Source: an uncultured Bacilli bacterium
GTDB taxonomy: Bacteria; Bacillota_I; Bacilli_A; RF39; UBA660
Assembly (NCBI GenBank): GCA_934153655.1
Contig: CAKPFH010000001.1
Location: 1-62,696 of the forward strand
Reading direction: 5' to 3'
DNA length: 62,696 nt
Shown: in pieces, positions 28,601 through 36,844 of the stretch
How the letters are laid out: each line of letters starts with the position of its first letter
Numbering within the stretch: position 1 is the stretch's first letter
Notes under the pieces: generated by a model
Seen by the model: only the letters and a program-made list of their open reading frames with translations
Database searches by the model: none
Told to the model about the DNA's origin: nothing
Program-made: the position numbers and the translations under genes

Positions 28601-31099
28601 ACTTGCATATCTTGCTAAAAACCTGACTTTAATTTTTTTATTATTGTATTCTGGTAAATAATATTTATAAAGAGCAGAGCCATTCATAGCAGACATTTTA
28701 ATAGTACTATTATTAATTGTTAAATCATCTAAGGTTGAAGAACCGATTTTAACCCATTTACTTTTATTACTTACATCAAATATATTATTACTTGTTATTT
28801 GACTTAATAAAGATGATAACTCAAGTTTACCTGATATACCTTCATTTGTTATAAATTTGATTTCTTTTATTACTTTACTAGCTTCATATGTTAAATTAGT
28901 ATGACCTATATTATATTCCTCTGCTATAAACATAAAAGTATATTCCATATTTTTATCTAGTTTTTCAATAGTTATTCTTTCATAATCACTATTAATTTTT
29001 ATATCTTTCATCAGTACTAATTTATTAACATTATTTCTAACTTCAAGTATTATCCTATTACTTAAAATAGCATTATCTAAGTCTTTTATATATACATCAA
29101 AGTCTATCATATTACTATTGGTAAATTCATTTATTGTAAATACTTCTGCATCTTTTTTTAAAGTTTTAAATTTTTCTAAATTACTAATAGTATCAATTGT
29201 ATATTCAACATCACCTTGTTTTACAATTGTTTTAATTGAAACATTATATTCTGTATTAGAATCTAAATTATCAAATTCTACTATATTTTCATCTTTAAAA
29301 TTAAGTTTTTTTGTATCATTTAGGTACACTTCAAATTTATCTAAGAGTTCTATTAATCTTGAATCAGTAGCATTTTCATCAATATATACTTCGTATATAG
29401 CTTTATTATTAGTTATCTCTTTTTCTTTAAAATTAAGTCTTATGAAACCCAAAAGTGATATAGACTGGGTACTTATATTTATTTCTTTAAATAAATAATC
29501 TATTCTATTTCCAAATCCATCTAACAAATCGAAATCGCCATATATTTTCACTTTATATATTTCATTTGCTGATAAATTTTTAGATTCTATTGTATTATTA
29601 TTAATTAACCCTTTATCCTTTAAAACACCATTAATATCATATATTTCATATCTAAAATTTTCTATATTAACATCATCTTCATTAATAACTTCTACTCCTA
29701 ATTTAAATCTTGTTATATCAGTATCTATAACATTAATTTTAACCTCAGGTTTTTGTTTTGATGTTTTAATAGTAAATTTATTATTTTTAATTTTTAACTT
29801 ATTTCCTGCCACATCATATATATTAATTTCTCCATTATATTCAGTATTGGATTTTAAATTATTAATAGTTTCATAATTAAATGCTTCTAATTTCTTTAAA
29901 GAAGAAACTAACCTTTGATTTAAATTATATTCGTTTGTTCCTATTTTTATAACTGCTTTTTTAATTCCTTTTAATACTTCATTATTACTATCATTTAACA
30001 ATTTAATATTATTTAAAACAGCTTTATTAGGATAAATATCTGTTATTTTATAAGCAATATCTAATTTATCTAAATTACTCATATCTTTAGTTTTAATTAT
30101 TGTTTCTATAAATGTTTTTTTAATTTGTACACCTTTTTCATTTATATAGGTATAACTACCAATTAATTTAAACTCAGTATCTGGAAGTAATCCAGTTAAT
30201 TCTATTTCATCTGATTGATAAAAAGTTTTTTTTAAATAAATTTCATTTTTATAAATAAGTTCTATTGTTGGATTCTTTTTTATATAAGAATTTTTATCTG
30301 TTATTATTAAATCGCCTTTCATTAAATAAGTATTAGCCTTAATATTTTCAAGTTTAACAATAGGTGTTTCATATTCATTTTTGTTATTATCAGGTATTAT
30401 TATTTCTTCTTCATTTTTGTTATTATCTTCAATTTCCTCTTTTACAAGATTTAATTTTTTAAGTAATTCATAATATTCTATATCATTTTCTATTTTTAAA
30501 ATAGAATTATTACTTATTCCTTCAACAACATCTAATTTTAAAGTATTATTATCTTTATAATAATATTTTATTTTATTTTCAGCAAAGTAAACTATACTAT
30601 ATTTTGGTATTATTTTATTGTTTATAATTTCAATTTCTACATTATTAACATAAACATTATCACTTAATAACAAAAAATAATAATCTTCATTATCAACTTG
30701 TTCATAGTTAACTGTATTATAAATATTTTTGGATGCAACAATCATATTTTTAAAACTATCTTCTAATTTATATTCGCTATTTATTAATTTAACATTATCA
30801 TCTATACTTAATATTTTACTATCGTCAGTAGATATTACTGGATAATTTAATAATATTTCTTTTTTTTCTTTCTCACCAACATAATATTTATCATTTTGTC
30901 TATAAATAAATTCATTTTGTTTAACATTTGTAAGTTCTACTTGCTTTTTAGAATCATCATTTTTTATATTTCTTATTATATTTTCATTTGTTACTATATA
31001 ACCAGTTAATTCTATTTTACCAACATTTCTATATTGTAAAAAACATATATAAAAAATAACTAATAATAATACTACAAAAACACCCATTACTTTTTTCAT
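22643..31099 (-). CDS. Giant membrane-anchored surface protein with GLUG repeats, 2818 aa
   Basis: N-terminal anchor (residues 5-22) and a second helix near the end (NIIYGIIIIIILFLINLLLG) followed by a basic tail, so both ends sit in the membrane with about 2,760 residues outside. Residues about 30-225 are a beta domain similar to that of the 240-aa protein encoded upstream; an Asp/Asn/Glu linker follows. Residues about 250-750 and beyond carry FN3-like units with LxxNTEYxVxI endings, about 756-900 a carbohydrate-binding-like jelly-roll (KIKVRFLARYASD), and about 1000-2380 beta-helix-like sequence with many GLUG motifs (YVGGLIG, YIGGIAGN, DYVGGLVGN). It follows the ATPase operon but behind a terminator. 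A giant ligand-binding or structural surface protein; exact role unknown. Confidence 0.8.
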   Translation of the reverse strand: MKKVMGVFVVLLLVIFYICFLQYRNVGKIELTGYIVTNENIIRNIKNDDSKKQVELTNVKQNEFIYRQNDKYYVGEKEKKEILLNYPVISTDDSKILSIDDNVKLINSEYKLEDSFKNMIVASKNIYNTVNYEQVDNEDYYFLLLSDNVYVNNVEIEIINNKIIPKYSIVYFAENKIKYYYKDNNTLKLDVVEGISNNSILKIENDIEYYELLKKLNLVKEEIEDNNKNEEEIIIPDNNKNEYETPIVKLENIKANTYLMKGDLIITDKNSYIKKNPTIELIYKNEIYLKKTFYQSDEIELTGLLPDTEFKLIGSYTYINEKGVQIKKTFIETIIKTKDMSNLDKLDIAYKITDIYPNKAVLNNIKLLNDSNNEVLKGIKKAVIKIGTNEYNLNQRLVSSLKKLEAFNYETINNLKSNTEYNGEINIYDVAGNKLKIKNNKFTIKTSKQKPEVKINVIDTDITRFKLGVEVINEDDVNIENFRYEIYDINGVLKDKGLINNNTIESKNLSANEIYKVKIYGDFDLLDGFGNRIDYLFKEINISTQSISLLGFIRLNFKEKEITNNKAIYEVYIDENATDSRLIELLDKFEVYLNDTKKLNFKDENIVEFDNLDSNTEYNVSIKTIVKQGDVEYTIDTISNLEKFKTLKKDAEVFTINEFTNSNMIDFDVYIKDLDNAILSNRIILEVRNNVNKLVLMKDIKINSDYERITIEKLDKNMEYTFMFIAEEYNIGHTNLTYEASKVIKEIKFITNEGISGKLELSSLLSQITSNNIFDVSNKSKWVKIGSSTLDDLTINNSTIKMSAMNGSALYKYYLPEYNNKKIKVRFLARYASDSNNQTSYFWYNNKKINLDLTSEYKEYTYEFTLNNFYLFGFQIDEIANNNTKTLIEVKDLYIAEINNYKDKYENYKEKDKYLGKFYTSLQDIKKEIKNNKYYIKVIKNNKEEKLYDYSLNNEFNINRVLNEYELDKNVTYKFILLIKIRDRYYELDSIEVVTDDEIRSIKTPDDFFSIHQNANYIVINDLDLTISDKYVDTYAGTIDFQGHSVYQSGNTYNRMFQTLLSSAIVKNLDLHAYFNVTASWKTPLVHYNYGIVSNLIYTVEDEVDDYISYNSMININYGTIENFVVYLKDDFYAQYYTSLLCLYNYGFIKNGYLYSGDKKFYAKSFTGAIVGYSGSSSHMDNVFSLIDVVQENDSGTTGNISGTIFSGIFNNVYTYSENTNINTSRDINFGSISYISTKNVFYVNPNIYQTSKSSKLSKVALRNETFQDKLLNTNKAFNVSDFVPYGYYPQVIMNDVMPKQEYISLPEVKNEDLVDILSTEEVKEYGNYAIVKLLVHNPSSETIKRVGIKDLTVEILDQTTERGLTTLSLKLTNPLKYISSYFIKEIETVGVFNISYTRKYDDYEKVLNVNMYKSIENINDWKNIKNNITWNYRLESDLDFNNVDNSAVIGNFSGLLDGNNHKIENITVSSACGVICTLRGSIKNLNINSFTITHKKFNNNNGFIAGIYQGSVIDNVHFNDVTLTLGPHNNGALAGYINPSSIVTNSSVNKMKIINNENSTNANIGGLIGYSSSSTISNCYVADIDFLVNNVSSINGLGGIVGFADSTGIYNSYALGVINTNYSNVGGIVGLANSNTKIDKVISAVDIYSTSNYIGGIAGNISSKTISNSLSIGNLYTSVDTNYLGRIIGNNIYLNTNNYAFNKQHINGTISDSKNGEILLSKENLSEKETYQNIIKLGNDFSYDNIDLKLPKLYYKETTTLLPNQKDIEFNDTKFEIIDCVINQSLEESYVMFKIENKNNLNITSVEIEDMEISNIRKNVTENGITVLEILINPKKYYDSYKLSKINYQEKNSNKTYIINYKLNIKFYKDIESFEDWQSIDKKTAQNYRLIADIDFKDKVNINTNVILNRLEGINDGYTLKNVNINSNQNNIFFIKEVKTSLKNINFENFNIESTGSGNGFGIIGITNGSIENINFNNNKIIAKNINYVGSISNNTASSTKNINLNNIEVVGGDYVGGLIAKTTNEALNDITLKNMTIKGKNYTGGLIGYKTYNETNLHFEIDAYNVNVNCIDGTRCGGVYGYGEASNVNAGRMTITGISYVGGISGQASNHLYYNKLYDNSIISGSDYVGGLVGNSPWIYHSTVKDVKVTGHNYIGGLSGYSSTKAYNSIVNVTVEGNDYVGGATGRYDGVLISSEIVNTSVKGHDYVGGVYGAKFNNSGKAEMYYNTINITVLANGSYVGGIIGYYDNSKISGESGVFKLFSNIIQNANIIGKDYVGGLIGKIEKEFGNEANYINNNVIIANVTSEESNNSGIIIGNSDLNAVNLKNIKIYNKSKLNNKLVTEDTVLAENNFVTRTDLLNEAFYKRHGLGSSSFDLTHLKEGYYPYFKNLSKTLVKIPDNEIILRTMARIRSFKLPDVNIYPVDINKINIDFSLINDYLYLEINNKEYPLTEKTMTFYYDFKSDINFKIKDGINEIEYTYKSSDLRKMLLTYDNNYAYLKNNNLFVNKKQIKGNYIHLYNKKALTNDNYIYDLISLEKYENNIESLSKSKEVVCLDEYTYNGMNIKVFNTYTLVDKKIINKQIFYKNGKFSMISSTLNNYKDSLIIDSYNNKDYLLVLSKKNEILNLKNEIKYPASFKNNNIIEMSSNYNNSSGIILVRYLDGSIYGFDYRIGIELVNDLEYIDVINYVKNNFKSLSKETFTKKYTNAYGNIITFKEKIQDKVSDSIESYDSLKEEYEIYDIGYLTGNKNDLIIDNDLSINDNIYKNYQLNKKYENSLKIETPSKINLNIIYGIIIIIILFLINLLLGHFIKEKE

Positions 31100-31163
31100 A
31101 TAACACCTACTTATTATAAAGTAATTGTATCAAATTTTTTATAAAAAGTCTATTCTTTAAAAG

Positions 31164-31187
31164 AAAAAAATAGGCATAACCTATTTA
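31164..31187 (-). terminator. Terminator at the end of the ATPase operon
   Basis: Minus-strand AATAGG-TTATG-CCTATT followed by T residues; it overlaps the stop of the 240-aa gene and separates it from the 2,818-aa gene. Confidence 0.7.
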
Positions 31188-31903
31188 AAAAATGAATCTA
31201 GATACTTTATTTCTTTCATAAGTAATCTTTGTTTACCATTATTATCAATTGAATCTATACTTAAATTAAGTTTATAACTATTATTAGTTGCTATAACGTC
31301 TTCTTTTACATTTTCAAAAGTTTTAGCATATTCTTTTTCATAATCATAGTAAAAACAAGTTTTATTAGTATAATTAACTATTACATAAGAAAATGGAGAT
31401 AATTCGATGTTCTCATTATCTATTTTTAAAGTTGTTGTAAATGGAAATATATATAAATCATTCCCATCATATATAATAGCATCATCTATAAATATTTTAT
31501 TATTATTCTTTACTACATAGGTATCGATTTTTTCTCCATCTAAAATACTAAAAAAAGGTAATTGTTTTTGAAGTAAATTAGATGATGGAATAATAATTGA
31601 CATATCAGTTGGTAATAATATTTTTCTTGAATCTTTATAATAAAATGGATCTGATGATAATATTACTTCTTTGTTATCTACTAATAATTTAGTGATAGAA
31701 TTATCTTTGTTTAAAGTTAATTTAGTTGTATAATCAAATCTTTGTTCTCCAAAATATTGATACATTTTTGTATTTGTTGTATAAGTAGTTATTTTATTAT
31801 TCAATTTTTTAATTATTAAAATAACACTTAGTAATAAAATTATAATAATTAAAGGTATTAGTATTTTTAAAATTATTTTTTTAGGATTTTTTTTCTTAAT
31901 CAT
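31181..31903 (-). CDS. Anchored ectodomain protein of the ATPase operon, 240 aa
   Basis: A basic start (MIKKKNPKKIILK), one membrane helix (about 12-31) and a beta-rich outer domain. Segments such as KIFIDDAIIYDGNDLYIF and PFSYVIVNYTNKTCFYYDY can be laid beside the N-terminal part of the 2,818-aa protein (VYVNNVEIEIINNK; PKYSIVYFAENKIKYYYK), suggesting a shared module. Its start overlaps the 183-aa membrane-protein gene by eight bases, so it belongs to the ATPase operon, and a terminator overlaps its stop. No known family recognised. Confidence 0.65.
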   Translation of the reverse strand: MIKKKNPKKIILKILIPLIIIILLLSVILIIKKLNNKITTYTTNTKMYQYFGEQRFDYTTKLTLNKDNSITKLLVDNKEVILSSDPFYYKDSRKILLPTDMSIIIPSSNLLQKQLPFFSILDGEKIDTYVVKNNNKIFIDDAIIYDGNDLYIFPFTTTLKIDNENIELSPFSYVIVNYTNKTCFYYDYEKEYAKTFENVKEDVIATNNSYKLNLSIDSIDNNGKQRLLMKEIKYLDSFFK

Positions 31904-32447
31904 ATTTCATCTTCTCTTTCTTTTTTATATATTTATTTCTTTTTAATATTATTAATATATCTTTTATATAAAAATATGATACATAGGAAAATATAAATAA
32001 TAATACAAGAGCCATAATTAAAATTATATATGGTTTTAAACTAATAGTATTTATATAGTTAAATAAAGTTGCATTCATCATAAGTGCAAAGTATATAATA
32101 ACATTATTAAATACTGAAAAAGGAATACTTATAATCTTGTTATTAATAATATCAAATAAAATATCTGCTATTAACAAAAAATAAAAATGGTAATCTTCTA
32201 AAATAAATGTATAATCTGTTTTAAATAAACACCAAATAAAAAATATATATCTCAGTGTTATAACTGAAAACATTAAAATATCTTTATTTGATAAACCACT
32301 AAATAAACCAAAAATTTTTATATTAATATTTCCTTTTTTTATTTTAAATAAGATGTATTTAATAAAAATATATATTGTAACTAATAATAGAAATAAAGAT
32401 AAAATGAAAGGAAATAGTTTATCTAAATAATATATTATATATTCCAT
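31896..32447 (-). CDS. Five-helix membrane protein of the ATPase operon, 183 aa
   Basis: Predicted helices at about 8-30, 53-73, 84-101, 107-130 and 138-163 with a basic C-terminus. It starts two bases after the epsilon-like gene stops. Its place and membrane topology make it the only candidate in the operon for an a-subunit-like or anchoring component, but it is shorter than subunit a, and I see no convincing counterpart of the essential Arg segment, although helix 2 has one Arg (VITLRYIFFIW). Unknown family. Confidence 0.6.
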   Translation of the reverse strand: MEYIIYYLDKLFPFILSLFLLLVTIYIFIKYILFKIKKGNINIKIFGLFSGLSNKDILMFSVITLRYIFFIWCLFKTDYTFILEDYHFYFLLIADILFDIINNKIISIPFSVFNNVIIYFALMMNATLFNYINTISLKPYIILIMALVLLFIFSYVSYFYIKDILIILKRNKYIKKKEKMKYD

Positions 32448-32449
32448 TA

Positions 32450-32692
32450 TTAAATAGACTCCTTTACTATTAATTTAAAAACATTATTTCTATTTACATA
32501 ATATGCAAATAAATTATCTATTTTTTTAGTTTCTGTTGATGTTTCTATTTCGATTGTTCCGTTTATATTGCCAATAATTGGCATATAGTCTTTCATGATT
32601 AATAAATTATATTCTTTACTTAAAATACGAATTACTCTAACATCTTGTATTTCTTCTAAGCCATTTTTTAAAGTAAATATTTTAACAGTCAT
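32450..32692 (-). CDS. Reduced F-type ATPase epsilon-like subunit
   Basis: 80 residues from the ATG at 32690-32692, which follows GGTGAATAAT at the end of the beta gene. The sequence follows the epsilon beta-sandwich (TVKIFTLKNGLEEIQDVRVI; YMPIIGNINGTIEI; AYYVNRNNVFKLIV). Normal epsilon is about 130 residues with a C-terminal helical hairpin that inhibits hydrolysis; here that part is absent. It probably joins gamma to the c ring. Confidence 0.75.
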   Translation of the reverse strand: MTVKIFTLKNGLEEIQDVRVIRILSKEYNLLIMKDYMPIIGNINGTIEIETSTETKKIDNLFAYYVNRNNVFKLIVKESI

Positions 32693-32693
32693 A

Positions 32694-34049
32694 TTATTCA
32701 CCATATTTTCCAATATATAGGAATTTGTCTTCATCTATATTATCGTAAGTTCCATCTAATATTTTAGAAACATCTTCTAATACATCTTCTATTTTAACAA
32801 ATTTACCTTTAATATTTGTATAATTTTCAGCAACAAACATGGGCTGAGTAAAATAATTTCTTAATTTACGAGATCTATAAAAAATATTTTTATCATCGTT
32901 TGATAATTCATCAATTCCAAGAACAGCAATTATTTCTTCTAATTCTTCATATCTTGCTAAATATTTAAGAACTTCACCGATTAAATTATAATGTTTTTCA
33001 CCTATTTTTTCTGGATCTATCAATTTACTTGTTGTTTTACTAACATTTACTGCTGGATAAAAGCCTCCTTCAGCAACATGTCTATCCAATACTATTTGTC
33101 CATCCATATGAGAAATAATTGTTTGAACTGCCTCGTCCGTAAAATCATCTGCTGGTATATATATTGCTTGAAAAGATGTAATAGAGCCATCACTACAAGA
33201 ATTAATTCTCTCCTCCACACCACTGACATCGGATATCATGGTAGTTGGATAACCATTTTCAACTGGGGTTCTATTTAATTCAGTCGATATTTCTGCTTTT
33301 GCTTGAACAAAACGATATATATTATCAATAAACAAAAGTACATCTTGTTTTTTTTCATCACGCAAGTATTCAGCAAGTGTTAGGCCACTATAAACAGCTT
33401 TTGATCTTGCTACTGGATTATCACCCATCTGACCAAAAACAATTGAAATTTTATCAAGTAGTTTTGAGTCTTTCATCTCATCATACAATTCTTTACCCTC
33501 TCTCGATCTTTCCCCAATTCCTACAAAAATTGCATTTGATGATAAACTTTTATAAATATTATTTATCAATTCTTTAATCAAAACTGTTTTACCAACACCA
33601 GCTCCTCCTAGAAGTCCCATTTTAAAACCCCTTGCTATTGGAGAAAAGAAATCTATTACCTTAATACCAGTCCACATTATTTCAGAATTAATAGAAATAT
33701 CTTTTAAATTTAAATTACTAGCATAAACATTTCTTGTATTCAAACTTTCAAAACTAGAATTATCTATAACATCACCATATGAATTAAAAACTCTTCCTAA
33801 TATATTATCTGAATACTCTATAACAAGCCCCTTATCATTAAAATAAACTTCACTTCCCTTTTTTAAACCAATAACACTACTAAACGGAACGGTTGTTGCA
33901 ATTAAATTATTAATTTCAACAACCTCTAATTTGATTTTTTTATCACGCAAATTAGTTTCTAAGATATCACCAATTTTTAGTTTATTTTCTTGATTAATAT
34001 AAATTTTAACATTTATATCAGAAATTGAAACTATATTACCTATTACCAT
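32694..34049 (-). CDS. F-type ATPase beta-like catalytic subunit
   Basis: 451 residues. Walker A GGAGVGKT (148-155), catalytic Glu in GIGERSREG (180), Walker B VLLFIDNIYRF (237-), then ELNRTPVENGYPTTM, the IPADDFTDEA loop and a DELS-type lever motif (DELSNDDKNIF). The catalytic set therefore looks intact. Differences from ordinary AtpD include IPADDFTDEAVQTIISHMD instead of the common VPADDLTDPAPATTFAHLD, and a shorter C-terminus. Placed between gamma and epsilon as in F-type operons. Divergence and setting argue for a specialised ATPase rather than the housekeeping synthase. Confidence 0.9.
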   Translation of the reverse strand: MVIGNIVSISDINVKIYINQENKLKIGDILETNLRDKKIKLEVVEINNLIATTVPFSSVIGLKKGSEVYFNDKGLVIEYSDNILGRVFNSYGDVIDNSSFESLNTRNVYASNLNLKDISINSEIMWTGIKVIDFFSPIARGFKMGLLGGAGVGKTVLIKELINNIYKSLSSNAIFVGIGERSREGKELYDEMKDSKLLDKISIVFGQMGDNPVARSKAVYSGLTLAEYLRDEKKQDVLLFIDNIYRFVQAKAEISTELNRTPVENGYPTTMISDVSGVEERINSCSDGSITSFQAIYIPADDFTDEAVQTIISHMDGQIVLDRHVAEGGFYPAVNVSKTTSKLIDPEKIGEKHYNLIGEVLKYLARYEELEEIIAVLGIDELSNDDKNIFYRSRKLRNYFTQPMFVAENYTNIKGKFVKIEDVLEDVSKILDGTYDNIDEDKFLYIGKYGE

Positions 34050-34057
34050 AATATCGC

Positions 34058-34822
34058 CTACTTTCTATAATTACTAATTATTTTTTTTAAATCATTTTGC
34101 TTTTTAATTTTTCTTTCTTCTTTTATCTTTTCTTCTTTTATTTCATCTATCTTTTTTAATGACTCTCTTGTAATTCTCTCTCTCATAACATTTTCACTTG
34201 CCCAACTATTACACTCAATTATTTTTAATTGATACCATATATAAAGAATTATTAATTCTGTTAAAATCATATTAATATCAGTTTCTATTACATAATCTAA
34301 GTTTAAATTTATATCTTTATTTTCTATTTCTGTTGGAAATATTTTTTCATGAACAAGTTCTATATCATTTACAGAATAATAATGATTATAAATAACAGTT
34401 ATACTTTTAATTTCCTTATTAATAAATAATGGATATATAACTTCTTCAACTTTATTAAAATTGTTATAATATTCTTCTTTTGAAATAGACAACAATACAT
34501 TTTCATAATTAGATTTAATTTTAGAACCTATTATTATTTTTTTTGCTTCTTTATCCTCTTTAGCACATTTCATAACTAGAGAGTTAAAATTACCACAAAA
34601 ACCTAAATCATTTGCTACATAAATATTTAATTCTATTCCTTTTTCATTTGAATTTAGTATTTTTTTATCTAGATTAAAATTTTTATTATAAAGAATTTCT
34701 GATATCATTTCTACTAATTCTTTGCCTATTTTCAAATATTTTTCTGCTTTTCTTTTTGCTTTATCTACTCTCACTAATGAATGAAATTTCATAACTTTTA
34801 CTATATTTTCAACATTAGCCAT
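34058..34822 (-). CDS. F-type ATPase gamma-like subunit
   Basis: 254 residues. The N-terminal helix (NIVKVMKFHSLVRVDKAKRK) parallels the usual KITKAMEMVAASKMRRA, the Rossmann strand VANDLGFCGNFN parallels ITSDRGLCGGLN, and the C-terminal helix begins CNSWASENVMRERI, parallel to the normal ASENASRM. The last about 45 residues are unusually Lys/Glu-rich (EEKIKEERKIKKQ). It starts eight bases inside the alpha gene. It should form the central shaft of the alpha/beta ring; strongly diverged. Confidence 0.85.
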   Translation of the reverse strand: MANVENIVKVMKFHSLVRVDKAKRKAEKYLKIGKELVEMISEILYNKNFNLDKKILNSNEKGIELNIYVANDLGFCGNFNSLVMKCAKEDKEAKKIIIGSKIKSNYENVLLSISKEEYYNNFNKVEEVIYPLFINKEIKSITVIYNHYYSVNDIELVHEKIFPTEIENKDINLNLDYVIETDINMILTELIILYIWYQLKIIECNSWASENVMRERITRESLKKIDEIKEEKIKEERKIKKQNDLKKIISNYRK

Positions 34823-36110
34823 CTTTATTATCCTTTAAAAAATCAAATTTGATAATTATTTCTTCTTCACTAATAGGCGAATACTTTTTTTGAATTAATT
34901 GCTCTAATATCTTTTTTCCTCTAAATAATTTTAATTTAAGTTCATCACTCATTTCATCTGTATTAGCAAGTTCATAAACATCTCTTGTTTCAAGATAATT
35001 TAATAATAACCTTCTAACATTTGCTCCTAATTCTTTCATTGGTTTTGTTTGAACTGCTCCACCAAGTCTTGATACGGATAATCCATAGTTAATAGCAGGT
35101 TTCTCACCTTTTTGAAAATTTTTAGTTGATAAAACAATTTGTCCGTCTGTTATAGAAATAATATTTGTAGATATATAATCTGTTATATCACCACCTCTTG
35201 TTTCAACTATTGGAATTATTGAGATACTACCTCCATTTTTATGTTGACATCCTTTCTCTAAAAGTCTTGAATGTAAATAAAATATATCAGATGGATAAGC
35301 ATCTCTTCCTGGACTTTTTCCAGATATTAAACTGATTTCTCTGTATGCGTCTGCATGTCTTTTTAAGTCATCTATTACAACTAACACATCATTTCCACTT
35401 TCCATTAATTTCTTAGCAATTGATAGAGCATAATAAGGCGTAAGTACTAAAACAGGGGCTAAATCATCATTAAAAGCTGAAACTATAATTGTATATTCAA
35501 GAGCATTTCTTTTCATTAATTCATAATATATTTCTTTAACTTCTTTTTTAGTTTTACCTATTGCAACATAAATACAGAAAACACCTTTATCCTTTTGATT
35601 AACAATTGTATCCAAACAAATTTGAGTTTTTCCCGTTTTTTTATCGCCTATTACAAGTTGTCTTTGTCCCTTTCCTATTGGATATATTAAATCAATTCCA
35701 ACAATTCCTGTCAAAAGAGGTCTATTAACATTTGTTCTATCCATAATTGGAATATTATCTTCTTCAAAATGAAGTTGCATAATATTTTTATATCTCATAC
35801 CAGTTAATAAATCTGTTCCAAATATATTAGTAATTCTTCCTACACTATCTAAGGAAAATTCTCCCATAAATTCTTCATTTGTTTGATAAGCTATATCTCC
35901 TATTACAATTTCTTCTTTTTTTAATAAAATAGCAACTATAACACTATTTGCATTAATTTTTGTTACATATCCAAGTGCTTTATTAGAAATATTAATTTTT
36001 TCATAAAAAGAAACACTTTCTAATCCAACAATTTCAACAATAAATTCTTTAATATTTATTATTTTACCAACATCTATTATTTTACCAACATCTAATGCTT
36101 TTTCTTGCAT
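34815..36110 (-). CDS. F-type ATPase alpha-like subunit
   Basis: 431 residues from the ATG at 36108-36110, preceded by TAGGAGG. P-loop GDKKTGKT (155-162; usual GDRQTGKT), LVVIDDL, GKSPGRDAYPSDIFYLHSRL (264-283), TDGQIVL and the arginine finger in GLSVSRLGG (R348). The protein begins at the beta-barrel domain: the N-terminal roughly 25 residues that bind the delta/OSCP subunit are missing, and the C-terminus is also short (normal alpha is about 500 aa). A small tandem duplication gives VGKIIDVGKII at residues 8-18. It overlaps gamma by eight bases. Confidence 0.9.
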   Translation of the reverse strand: MQEKALDVGKIIDVGKIINIKEFIVEIVGLESVSFYEKINISNKALGYVTKINANSVIVAILLKKEEIVIGDIAYQTNEEFMGEFSLDSVGRITNIFGTDLLTGMRYKNIMQLHFEEDNIPIMDRTNVNRPLLTGIVGIDLIYPIGKGQRQLVIGDKKTGKTQICLDTIVNQKDKGVFCIYVAIGKTKKEVKEIYYELMKRNALEYTIIVSAFNDDLAPVLVLTPYYALSIAKKLMESGNDVLVVIDDLKRHADAYREISLISGKSPGRDAYPSDIFYLHSRLLEKGCQHKNGGSISIIPIVETRGGDITDYISTNIISITDGQIVLSTKNFQKGEKPAINYGLSVSRLGGAVQTKPMKELGANVRRLLLNYLETRDVYELANTDEMSDELKLKLFRGKKILEQLIQKKYSPISEEEIIIKFDFLKDNKDG

Positions 36111-36118
36111 AAAACCTC

Positions 36119-36844
36119 CTACTCTAAACAATAATTATACAATTTACTATGATAATATATTTTAATTCCCTTATATATTTTTTTATTATAAATAGTTTTT
36201 ATACGAGGTGATAAATTATCATAATTCTCATGATTATTACCTACTTCTATATAAATATTAGGATCAAACCTAGCAATTTCTCTATTTAGAAATATCATAA
36301 ATTGATTAACATCATTAGTAATGTCAAAATACTTTTTCATTAATCCTTGGCACTCTAAACTACTATTTTTAATTAATTTAGATAACTCATTATTATTATC
36401 AGTTATTAATTTATAAATACCATATTTTTCTATACTTTTTTTTAGATTTATAAGTTCATTATATAAATTAATATTTTCTTTATCTACTTTATATTTTAAA
36501 AATTCTAAAACTACACTTTTTGTGTCAATTTTAAAACTTTCATCTATTTTTTTTAATTTACCAATTAAATCATCTATTTCAAACTCTATTTCTTTTGGAG
36601 TAACACATATTACTTTTTCCTTAGTGTTAAAAGAATTATTTACTTTTTCCTTATTTACATTTTTTTCAATTACTTGTATCTTCTTTTCTCTTTCTTCTAT
36701 TAAATCATCATAATCTTGTAATTTTAAAACAAAATATTTTTTTAGCTGAGCATTTATTTCTTTAACTACTTTTTTTAAAAACAAAAACATTAAAATAGTT
36801 AAAACTAATAATGCAGCAACAATTATTAAAATTGTTTTTTCCAT
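36119..36844 (-). CDS. b-like membrane-anchored stalk protein of the ATPase operon, 241 aa
   Basis: An N-terminal membrane helix (about 4-24), a charged helical stretch (VVKEINAQLKKYFVLK; DDLIEEREKKIQVIEKN), then about 170 residues of helical domain ending FDPNIYIEV...YHSKLYNYCLE. In order and topology it takes the place of subunit b (and perhaps delta) between c and alpha, but the cytoplasmic domain is not one I recognise. Its start overlaps the c-subunit stop by one base. It may be a different peripheral stalk or an adaptor to other proteins. Confidence 0.65.
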   Translation of the reverse strand: MEKTILIIVAALLVLTILMFLFLKKVVKEINAQLKKYFVLKLQDYDDLIEEREKKIQVIEKNVNKEKVNNSFNTKEKVICVTPKEIEFEIDDLIGKLKKIDESFKIDTKSVVLEFLKYKVDKENINLYNELINLKKSIEKYGIYKLITDNNNELSKLIKNSSLECQGLMKKYFDITNDVNQFMIFLNREIARFDPNIYIEVGNNHENYDNLSPRIKTIYNKKIYKGIKIYYHSKLYNYCLE

